Shown here: positions 18,085 through 25,189 of the stretch, in pieces | Position numbering within the stretch: position 1 is the first letter of the stretch | Layout of the letters: every line of letters begins with the position of its first letter | NCBI RefSeq assembly: GCF_007751715.1 | Contig: NZ_CP036292.1 | Location: 1,612,001 to 1,676,000, forward strand | Direction: 5' to 3' | DNA: 64,000 bases | Origin: Rosistilla oblonga | Lineage (GTDB): Bacteria; Planctomycetota; Planctomycetia; Pirellulales; Pirellulaceae | Made by a program: the position numbers and the translations under genes | Notes under the pieces: model-generated | Told to the model about the DNA's origin: nothing | Databases searched by the model: none | What the model saw: only the letters and a program-made list of their open reading frames with translations

Positions 18085-18100
18085 CTTGGAGCCAGCGTCG

Positions 18101-18880
18101 ATGAAGTCGTTTCAGCAAACGATCAGCATGTCCTCGCCCAAGCCTTACAGCAAGTGGAATTGCCTGTACGCGATCCAGTTGGCTACGCTGGCAGCGATGC
18201 TGGCTTGGACGGTTTTCGATCCGCAGTTCGAATCTTTGGTCGAAGCTTTGCGACGGGGAAGCGATTCACCGATCGCGGCGCTGCGATCGGCCAAGGCGAT
18301 GGTCGGAGCATGGAGGCCGGCGCTGCTGGTCGTGGTGATCGCGTTGGCTGGCGTCTCGTTAGTCGGTCTGTTCCTGGGGATGCTGAAGGGGACCGCGGCT
18401 AGCCGCCCGGTTCGGTCGCTGCGATCGTTGTTGATGTTGACCGCTGTCGTCGCGTTGTGGTGCGGTTTGGCGAGCAATCACGCTTCGTTGGCTTGGCAGG
18501 GAAAACGGCTGCGGCTGGTCGCTCGAGTCGCCGAATTGGAAACGATCGCCCGGCCGCTGCGAAGCGACTGGCCCGAGCAGGATGGCGAGTTGCCGCGGAT
18601 CGGCCCGTTTATGGCGTATCCATTTGGCGATCCTACGACGATGATCTTGCTGGCGCCACCATCGGTCTCCGGTGGCGAGATCTGCATCGCGGCGATCGAG
18701 CGGTGCGACGATGGAGCGATCAAGCTGCAGCTGGGCGGTAGCGAAGCCGCCGACTGGGTCGAATGGCATCCCGAATCGAGCAAGCCCGAATCGTTTGTCG
18801 GCGGGCTGCAAGATCAACATCAGCTGCGTTCGCATCTGCGGCTCGGATCGGGCTGGTTTTTGGTTCGCTACGACGCGTGA
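18101..18880 (+). CDS. Hypothetical membrane protein
   Basis: This 259-residue protein has three predicted hydrophobic helices (about residues 20-36, 71-91 and 104-122) followed by a soluble C-terminal domain of about 130 residues. The ATG at 18101 is chosen because GGAG precedes it by 9 nt; an in-frame ATG at 18128 (MSSPKPYSKW) is a possible alternative. No known domain was recognised. It lies 16 bp after the exported squalene-cyclase-like gene and is probably in the same transcript, so it may anchor or assist that protein. Confidence 0.6.
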   Translation: MKSFQQTISMSSPKPYSKWNCLYAIQLATLAAMLAWTVFDPQFESLVEALRRGSDSPIAALRSAKAMVGAWRPALLVVVIALAGVSLVGLFLGMLKGTAASRPVRSLRSLLMLTAVVALWCGLASNHASLAWQGKRLRLVARVAELETIARPLRSDWPEQDGELPRIGPFMAYPFGDPTTMILLAPPSVSGGEICIAAIERCDDGAIKLQLGGSEAADWVEWHPESSKPESFVGGLQDQHQLRSHLRLGSGWFLVRYDA

Positions 18881-18901
18881 CGACTTGCGAACTCGCCGTG
18901 G

Positions 18902-20335
18902 TTAAGTCAGCCCCGGCATCGGATCGCCGTGATAGATTGGCATCGGGCGATCCAGCAGATCGTGCCAGTAGGACGTGCGGGGAAGCCCGAGCGCGGAATA
19001 GATCGTCGCGGCAAAGTTCTCGGGAGTCTGTGGGCTGTCCTTGGGCCAACCGCCATGTTGATCGGACGATCCGACCACGCGGCCTCCTTCGATTCCGCCG
19101 CCGGCCAAAAAGACCGACTGGCAAGCGCCCCAGTGGTCGCGTCCCGGGTGGGCGTAGGCGCTCGGAAGGTGCGAGATTTTTGGAGTCCGGCCGAATTCGC
19201 CCGCCATCACGATCAGGGTCTCGTCCAATTGGCCCGACGCGTCGAGATCATCCAACAGCGCCGCGACGGCTTGATCCATCGGCGGCAATAGATAGTTCTT
19301 CAGGTTCGGAAACGCGTTGCCATGCGTATCCCAGGTTTCGTTGTTGCCAAGGTTGACTTGAACCAAGTTCACGCCGGCGCCGACCAATCGTCTCGCAAGC
19401 AGCAGCGACCAACCGAAGACATGTCGGCCGTAGCGGTCGAGCGTCTTGGGATCGGCGTCGACGACGTCCAAGGCTTTGCTCATCTTTCCGTCGGCCAACA
19501 TCGACAACGCTCGTTCTTGGAAGCGATCGAAGCTGTCGACTTCGGCCAGCTTCCGCAGTCCACGCTGCTGCGATTGCAGTTCGGCTAACAAATCGACACG
19601 GCTGCCCAGTCGGCCTTTGGATATCGCATCAGGCAATTGCAAGCTGGGCAGGCCAAACGAGAGCCCTTTCGGATTCTCTGATCCCCGAGCGTGATGGAAT
19701 CCATATTCGGGCCATGCGCCGTAGGCCTGGCGATTGGTGCTGCAGCAGTCCAGCAAAAACGGATCGGTCCCCGGCCCCATCTGTCCGCCGAATTGACCGG
19801 GCAAAACGCGGCCCGATCGATGGACCAACTTCTCCGGCAGCATGATCGCTGGCGGCAGGTTGTTGACCGATTGCGTCACCTGTCCGGCGATCGCGGCGAT
19901 CGATGGATGGTCGGTATGTTTGGGACCGTTGGGACTGAATCCGGTCGGCAGATCGGAGCGTCCCGAGAGCATCACCATGTGTCCCATCGAGTGTTCGTTG
20001 TGGGGATGCGTTAGGCTGCGGACCAACGACCACTTCTCGCTGCGAGCGGCCAGTTGAGGCAAGTGCTCGCAGATCTGCAGCCCCGGCGTGCGAGTGGCGA
20101 TCGGTTGGAACTCGCCGCGGATTTCCGCCGGGGCGTCGGGCTTCATGTCGAAGCTCTCGTGCTGGGCTAGACCGCCCGACAGAAAAATGTAGATCACGTT
20201 CTTCGCGCGGGCCGATTCGAACGACGCGGCACCTTCGGCTCGCAATCGATCCAGATGGGACATGCCGAGGCCGAGCAGACCGACGGCACCAGCTTGGATC
20301 GCCTGGCGGCGGGGAAGTTGTGGGTGCTGGAACAT
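18902..20335 (-). CDS. DUF1501 family exported protein
   Basis: This 477-residue protein matches DUF1501, a sulfatase/alkaline-phosphatase-like fold common in planctomycetes. The N-terminus PRRQAIQAGAVGLLGLGMSHL is a twin-arginine type signal. Family stretches are NVIYIFLSGGLAQHESFDMKPDAP, SLTHPHNEHSMGHMVMLSGR, VNLGNNETWDTHGNAF and VMAGEFGRTPKISHLPSAYAHPGRDHWG. In other genomes DUF1501 genes usually follow a DUF1549/DUF1553 cytochrome gene, but here it stands alone, converging on the membrane protein gene with a 21-bp gap. Activity is unknown. Confidence 0.92.
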   Translation of the reverse strand: MFQHPQLPRRQAIQAGAVGLLGLGMSHLDRLRAEGAASFESARAKNVIYIFLSGGLAQHESFDMKPDAPAEIRGEFQPIATRTPGLQICEHLPQLAARSEKWSLVRSLTHPHNEHSMGHMVMLSGRSDLPTGFSPNGPKHTDHPSIAAIAGQVTQSVNNLPPAIMLPEKLVHRSGRVLPGQFGGQMGPGTDPFLLDCCSTNRQAYGAWPEYGFHHARGSENPKGLSFGLPSLQLPDAISKGRLGSRVDLLAELQSQQRGLRKLAEVDSFDRFQERALSMLADGKMSKALDVVDADPKTLDRYGRHVFGWSLLLARRLVGAGVNLVQVNLGNNETWDTHGNAFPNLKNYLLPPMDQAVAALLDDLDASGQLDETLIVMAGEFGRTPKISHLPSAYAHPGRDHWGACQSVFLAGGGIEGGRVVGSSDQHGGWPKDSPQTPENFAATIYSALGLPRTSYWHDLLDRPMPIYHGDPMPGLT

Positions 20336-20556
20336 TGCGGGCGACTCCGTGAGGTGAGGTGGGATGGCGAGTCGTTAGGGGGGCAAGCGAAAGTGTAGCG
20401 AGTTTGGCTTCGGCACGCAAAAAATCATTGCGAATTGTTGGGCTCTGTCGGTTTGCGGGAACTCCCAGCGGCGTCTGCAAGACGTTATAAATTGTCACTG
20501 ATCGTGCGGAACGAAGCTCGACCTTGTCGCAAGTCTCTTTGGTTGGAAAAAACAGC

Positions 20557-21675
20557 ATGCATGGAAATATTTGTCGTTGGGGAATCTTGAGCGCCGCAGC
20601 GATCGCTAAGAAGAACTGGGATTCGATTCGAAATTCGGGAAACGGCCAGGTCGTGGCGGTCGCTAGCCGATCGGCGGAGAAGGCTCAGGCGTTCATCGCC
20701 GCGTGCCAGGCGTCGGCTCCAGTACCGCACGCGGTTGATGCCCTCGGCAGCTACGACGATCTGCTGGCTCGCAGCGATATCGATGCGGTTTACATTCCGT
20801 TGCCGACCGGTCTGCGGACCGACTGGGTCGTCAAAGCTGCCAATGCTGGCAAGCACGTGATGGTCGAAAAACCCTGCGGCGTGACGGTCGACGATGTGCA
20901 GCGGATGATCGATGCATGCAACGCCAACAACGTCCAGTTCATGGATGGCGTGATGTATATGCACAGCAAACGGATGGCCGAGATGCGTCGGGTCTTGGAC
21001 GATGGCAGCAGCGTCGGGACGATTCGCCGAATCACCAGCCAGTTCAGTTTCTGTGCTCCCGAAGATTGGGTTCAGAGCAATATTCGGGCGGGCAGCGATC
21101 TGGAGCCGGCCGGATGTCTGGGCGATCTGGGCTGGTATACGATCCGCTTCATTCTGTTTGCGATGAACTATCAGATGCCGACGGAAGTCCGGGGGCGGAT
21201 TTTGCATTCGGTTTGCCGCGACGAGAGTGGCCAGGCGGTACCGATGGAGTTTCAAGGGGAGCTGCATTTTGAAGGAGGAGCGTCGGCGTCGTTCTACAAC
21301 TCCTTCCGAACCAACCATCAGCAGCTGGGCCATATCAGCGGCGACAAAGGTTATCTGCAGGTCAACGATTTTGTCCTCCCTTTCCTCGGGAACACCTCCA
21401 GCTTTGAAGTCGCCAACCACAACTTCGTCGAAGATGGATGTCGGTTCACGATGGAACAGCATTCCCGCCAGGTCGGCGTCGCGGAATACAGCAACAATGC
21501 GGCCGATGCGCAGGAGACTCAGTTGTTTCGAAAGTTCTCGGAACTGGTGCTGTCGGGGACACGCGACCCCTTCTGGCCCAAAGTGTCTTTGAAAACTCAG
21601 GCGATTCTCGATGCGGCTCTGCGGTCGGCGAATCACGAAGGGCGTGCGGAAACCGTCCCGATGTTCAACGATTAA
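20557..21675 (+). CDS. Gfo/Idh/MocA family oxidoreductase
   Basis: This 372-residue NAD(P)-dependent oxidoreductase has an N-terminal Rossmann fold (CRWGILSAAAIAKKN) and a C-terminal beta-sheet domain. The catalytic Lys is in MVEKPCG (Lys105). The usual GxGxxA loop is replaced by ILSAAAIA, a variant also seen in diol/sugar dehydrogenase subgroups. The ATG at 20557 is preferred to the in-frame TTG at 20524. It sits 221 bp from the divergent DUF1501 start. The substrate is probably a sugar or cyclitol but cannot be named. Confidence 0.9.
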   Translation: MHGNICRWGILSAAAIAKKNWDSIRNSGNGQVVAVASRSAEKAQAFIAACQASAPVPHAVDALGSYDDLLARSDIDAVYIPLPTGLRTDWVVKAANAGKHVMVEKPCGVTVDDVQRMIDACNANNVQFMDGVMYMHSKRMAEMRRVLDDGSSVGTIRRITSQFSFCAPEDWVQSNIRAGSDLEPAGCLGDLGWYTIRFILFAMNYQMPTEVRGRILHSVCRDESGQAVPMEFQGELHFEGGASASFYNSFRTNHQQLGHISGDKGYLQVNDFVLPFLGNTSSFEVANHNFVEDGCRFTMEQHSRQVGVAEYSNNAADAQETQLFRKFSELVLSGTRDPFWPKVSLKTQAILDAALRSANHEGRAETVPMFND

Positions 21676-21827
21676 CCTCGCGAGCATCGAATACAATGGA
21701 ATCGTCCTTGCCGGGCTGACGACACTCTATAATGGAGTGCGGCTGGGGCTCGGCTGCGACACGGGAATCGTTTCGCCCTCGATGGCAAGCGATCCCTGCG
21801 ACCTTAAGTTTTAAAGGATTCCAAACG

Positions 21828-22880
21828 ATGTCATTATCGCTCTCTCGACGCGCGATGCTCCGCGATACGGCCGCGGCCGGTCTGGCTCTTTCGCTTGCGG
21901 CCGGTTCCGCCCCGCGAGCGGTTGCTGCCAAACGCGACCCGCGTTGGGAAGAATCGATCCAACGAGGGCTCGATTGGCTGGCGCGAACCCAGTCGTCGCG
22001 GGGGCAATGGAACGCCCAGCACTATCCGACCGCCCTGGCCGCGCTAGCCGGTGCGGCGATGATCGGGTCGGGATCGACGACCACTCAAGGGCCTTATGCC
22101 CGCCCCATCGCCCGAGCGACCGATTTTCTGATCAGCAAATGCCGCGATAACGGTTTGATCGGTGATCCGTTAACCGATTCCCGGTACACCTACGGCCACG
22201 GCTTTTCGATGCTGTTTTTGTCGCAGGTGCTTGGCGAAGAGGGGCTTGTCGATCGTCGCCGTGAACTTGTCGACGTGTTGTCTAAAGCGGTTCAGTTCAG
22301 CGGGTACGCGCAGACGCCGGCGGGTGGTTGGGGATACGTGTCGGCTCGCGACGGAAACAACTTCGACGAGGGGAGCACCACGATCACGCAGGTCCAAGGT
22401 TTGCGAGGCTGTCGCAACGCCGGGATCCCCGTGCCTGGCGAGATCATCGAAAAGGCAAAGCAATACATCTACGAGTGCAAAAACGCCGACGGCGGGATCA
22501 GTTACAGTTCGCGGCAGACCGGCAGCAGTCGCCCGGCGATCACCGCGGCGGCCCTGGCGGCGCTGTACAACGCGGGGGATTACGACGGCGAACATGTTCC
22601 CGACATGCTCGATTACGCCAAGAAGAGCCTGCATCGGATCAGCGGCGAGCAGCAGGCATACGGCCACTGGCACTACACCTATCTCTATTACAGCCAAGTC
22701 GTCTACCGGCAGGGCGAAGCCGAATGGGCTCCGTTTCGCGACAAGCTGTACGATCGGATCGTCGGCGAACAGAAGGCCGACGGCTATTGGGAAGGTCAGA
22801 TCCACCCGGTCTACGTGACCGCATGCAATCTGATCATGCTGCAGTTGGATAAAGGTTACCTGCCGATCTATCAGCGATAG
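21828..22880 (+). CDS. Tat-exported squalene-cyclase/prenyltransferase-repeat protein
   Basis: This 350-residue protein starts with a twin-arginine signal (SLSRRAMLRDTAAAGLALSLAAG) and continues as an alpha/alpha-toroid with repeats such as WLARTQSSRGQWN, GGWGYVSARDGNNFDEGSTTITQVQGL and CKNADGGISYSSRQTG. The ATG at 21828 follows AAAGGA by 9 nt; the upstream frame to 21732 is not needed. The closing segment DGYWEGQIHPVYVTACNLIMLQLDKGYLPIYQR is closely matched by the end of the protein at 44502 (ATAMACIILNTPRSLLPIFQR), so the two are paralogues. No substrate is known. Confidence 0.88.
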   Translation: MSLSLSRRAMLRDTAAAGLALSLAAGSAPRAVAAKRDPRWEESIQRGLDWLARTQSSRGQWNAQHYPTALAALAGAAMIGSGSTTTQGPYARPIARATDFLISKCRDNGLIGDPLTDSRYTYGHGFSMLFLSQVLGEEGLVDRRRELVDVLSKAVQFSGYAQTPAGGWGYVSARDGNNFDEGSTTITQVQGLRGCRNAGIPVPGEIIEKAKQYIYECKNADGGISYSSRQTGSSRPAITAAALAALYNAGDYDGEHVPDMLDYAKKSLHRISGEQQAYGHWHYTYLYYSQVVYRQGEAEWAPFRDKLYDRIVGEQKADGYWEGQIHPVYVTACNLIMLQLDKGYLPIYQR

Positions 22881-22910
22881 TCGGCATTCTCGCGGCAGCG
22901 ACGCCGTCGG

Positions 22911-23669
22911 TTAGCCTTCAGCGGCCAGTTTGCGTTCGAACGCTCGCAGATCCTCTTCGGTATCGATTCCGATCGCGGGATGGTCGATCTTGCCGACCAC
23001 GATCCGCCGGCCTGCTTCCAGCAATCGCAATTGTTCCAGCCGTTCGGTCAGCTCCAGCGGGCTGGGGGCCTGCTGAGTGAACCACTGCAGCACTTCGCGG
23101 CGGTAGGCATACAGGCCGATGTGCTGCCAGCAGAGTGGCGGGTCGTGATCGACCAGCGCCTGGAAGTCTTGATCGCGAGGCAGCGGGATCGGGCTGCGGC
23201 TGAAGTACAACGCATATCCGCCCGTCTCCAGCACGACTTTGACGCAGTTGGGGTTCTTCAGATCGGCAGCGTCACGAATCGGAGTTGCTAGCGTCGCCGC
23301 GTAGGCTTCGGGATGCTGTTCCAACAGATCGACGACTAGATCGATCGCATCGGGATCGATCTCCGGTTCGTCGCCTTGAACGTTCACGAAGACGTCGGCT
23401 TGGTCATCGGCGAGGGCCGCTTCGGCGACTCGGTCGGTCCCGCTTTGGCAATCGACCGACGTCATCATCGCGTTGCCGCCAAAACGCTCGACTTCCGCCA
23501 GCAATCGCGGATCGTCGACCGCCACGATCATCGAAGCGGCTCGCCGCGATCGGCTGGCCGCCTCGTAGGTACGCTGCAAAATTGATTTCCCCGCGACGAC
23601 CCGCAGCAGTTTTTCAGGCAATCGTGTCGACGCCAGTCGCGCCGGAATGACAATCTTGGCGTTGAGCAT
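22911..23669 (-). CDS. kdsB: 3-deoxy-manno-octulosonate cytidylyltransferase
   Basis: This 252-residue cytosolic enzyme activates Kdo with CTP to CMP-Kdo for lipopolysaccharide synthesis. Signature segments are present: IPARLASTRLPEKLL at the N-terminus, QSGTDRVAEA, VNVQGDEPEIDP, ALYFSRSPIPLPRD, HIGLYAYRREVLQWF and ESLELLEAG-like LEQLRLLEAGRRI, then GIDTEEDL. Length matches the family. It converges on the squalene-cyclase-like gene with a 30-bp gap and stands alone. Its presence supports a Gram-negative style outer membrane. Confidence 0.96.
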   Translation of the reverse strand: MLNAKIVIPARLASTRLPEKLLRVVAGKSILQRTYEAASRSRRAASMIVAVDDPRLLAEVERFGGNAMMTSVDCQSGTDRVAEAALADDQADVFVNVQGDEPEIDPDAIDLVVDLLEQHPEAYAATLATPIRDAADLKNPNCVKVVLETGGYALYFSRSPIPLPRDQDFQALVDHDPPLCWQHIGLYAYRREVLQWFTQQAPSPLELTERLEQLRLLEAGRRIVVGKIDHPAIGIDTEEDLRAFERKLAAEG

Positions 23670-23845
23670 AAATCGAGAGAGATCGTTCTGCGGTTTGGGG
23701 GACGACGTGATGGAAAGGAACGGATACTACCCGGCTAGTAAAGAGTTTTCTAGTTCAACCGCGCGGACAACGCCCCGCGCTTTTGAAGGCCGCGCGGCCC
23801 GATGGGCTCGCGGTGAAACGAAAAATACAACTCAACCTGCTTAAC

Positions 23846-24478
23846 TCAGTCGAGTTTCTTGACGCGAAGGTTCTTGAAGTAGACGACGCTGTCGGGGTCG
23901 TGCGCTTGCAACGCAAACGTACCTTCGCTGAGCCGGCGATCGAAGCCTGAATTGTCGGCTTGCTTGTTCTCCGGTTCGGTGTAATCGACCATCGTCTCGC
24001 CGTTCAGCTTCAGCACGATGTGGCGTCCTTTGACGATGATCTCCTGCGTGTACCACTCGTTGTCTTTCACGGGCGGTGCAGCGACGTTATCGACCGCGTA
24101 CAGACTGCTGCTCTTCTTCGGGTCCTTGTGAGTGACGTTGACCTGGCACTCGTAGCCCTTCACGGGCCAACCCTCTTGCTGGAACTTGGTGTGGAAATAG
24201 ATACCGGCGTTGCTGCCGGGAGTTGTCATCACGTCGGCTTTGAAGTGGAAGTCCTTGAACGGCGCGAGATCGCCTTCGTAGAACAGGTGGCTGCGCGGGC
24301 CATCACACATCAGCGTGCCATCTTTGACCGACCAGCTGTCGGTGTTTTCCGACGCCTTCCAACCGCTGAGCGACTTGCCGTCGAACAACTGGGTGAAGCC
24401 TTCCTCTTGAGCGACCGAGGGACGGGCCAGAGCGGAGACAAACAGCAAAGCGATCGAGCAATGGAATAAATGTTTCAT
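23846..24478 (-). CDS. DUF1080 (3-keto-disaccharide hydrolase-like) exported protein
   Basis: This 210-residue protein has a signal peptide (MKHLFHCSIALLFVSALARPSVAQ) and one DUF1080 jelly-roll domain. Conserved stretches include FTQLFDGKSLSGWK, FKADVMTTPGSNAGIYFHTKFQ and the closing VVYFKNLRVKKLD. Related domains act as lectin-like or glycan-hydrolase modules, including 3-keto-glycoside hydrolases. The Gfo/Idh/MocA gene 2 kb away would suit 3-keto-sugar chemistry, but that link is only inference. A terminator hairpin separates it from the cytochrome gene upstream. Confidence 0.88.
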   Translation of the reverse strand: MKHLFHCSIALLFVSALARPSVAQEEGFTQLFDGKSLSGWKASENTDSWSVKDGTLMCDGPRSHLFYEGDLAPFKDFHFKADVMTTPGSNAGIYFHTKFQQEGWPVKGYECQVNVTHKDPKKSSSLYAVDNVAAPPVKDNEWYTQEIIVKGRHIVLKLNGETMVDYTEPENKQADNSGFDRRLSEGTFALQAHDPDSVVYFKNLRVKKLD

Positions 24479-24557
24479 CGGGGGAGGTCTTTCGTTGGGG
24501 GAGGTTTTTCGTATTTGCTTCTGTGTCGCGATTCTTCAACCGAGGTTTACGAATGAG

Positions 24558-24592
24558 AAAACGCCAGGCGAATTGAATTCGTCTGGCGTTTT
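24558..24592. terminator. Bidirectional intrinsic terminator hairpin
   Basis: A 16-bp stem with one G.T wobble and a 3-nt loop pairs 24558-24573 with 24577-24592. The stem begins with four A and ends with four T, so it reads as a terminator on both strands. It lies 38 bp downstream of the minus-strand cytochrome stop (24630) and upstream of the DUF1080 start. Confidence 0.8.
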
Positions 24593-24629
24593 GATGTTTC
24601 GATTCCCAAGAGTCAGGGAAAAGCAAGCA

Positions 24630-25046
24630 TTACAGGTTGGCGTCGGTCGCTGGCAACTTGCCGGCGGAGATCTTGGCGCCAAATGCTTCGCCGTCTTTCG
24701 ACTTCTCTTTGTTCACAGTTTCGAACATGGTCGTCATCGTTTTGACAGCTGCTTCTTTGGTGCTGTCGTCTTTGTACTGCGCCTTCAGGTCACCGATCTT
24801 GATGTCCTTCGACTTCAGGAATGCGGTCATCGCGGTGCCGTATTCGTTGCGGCTTTCGGCGGTCTTCTTGTCTTTGACACCTTTGACGTGGCAGAGGTTG
24901 CAGCCAGCCTTGCGGGCAACTGTCTTGAAGTCGCCGCTGTCGTCGCCAGCGTAGATGTTAGACCATTCTTTTTTCAATTCACCGATAGCCATGGCTTGCG
25001 AAGCGGTAACCGTCATAGCGATCGTCAGTAACAAAACTCGCAACAT
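24630..25046 (-). CDS. Small exported c-type cytochrome-like protein
   Basis: This 138-residue protein has a signal peptide (MLRVLLLTIAMTVTASQAMA) and one haem-c motif CNLCH. The rest is Lys/Asp-rich and mostly helical. The frame extends to 25130, but the ATG at 25046 is chosen because a GGAGA lies 9 nt upstream and the signal peptide begins here. It should be a monohaem periplasmic protein. The distal Met ligand cannot be fixed with certainty; several Met residues (MTAF, MTTMF) are candidates. It ends at a strong terminator. Confidence 0.75.
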   Translation of the reverse strand: MLRVLLLTIAMTVTASQAMAIGELKKEWSNIYAGDDSGDFKTVARKAGCNLCHVKGVKDKKTAESRNEYGTAMTAFLKSKDIKIGDLKAQYKDDSTKEAAVKTMTTMFETVNKEKSKDGEAFGAKISAGKLPATDANL

Positions 25047-25189
25047 TCGATTCAGTCTCCAGGAGGTAATTTTCAGGTAGGTGTTAGCGAAGTAGATTCG
25101 AGGCAAGGCAGTCGTTTGCTGAGATAGCAAACATTCTGCTCACTAGATTTAAGCTGCCAAGTGCCCCATTGTCAAATATCGGCAAGGTT

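Noticed and set aside
20524-20556. TTG-initiated 11-residue extension of the Gfo/Idh/MocA protein
   Set aside because: The ATG at 20557 starts just before the Rossmann strand and no ribosome site favours the TTG.
23788-23799. Palindrome GGCCGCGCGGCC between kdsB and DUF1080
   Set aside because: Short self-complementary runs are expected at this GC content and nothing else supports a function.
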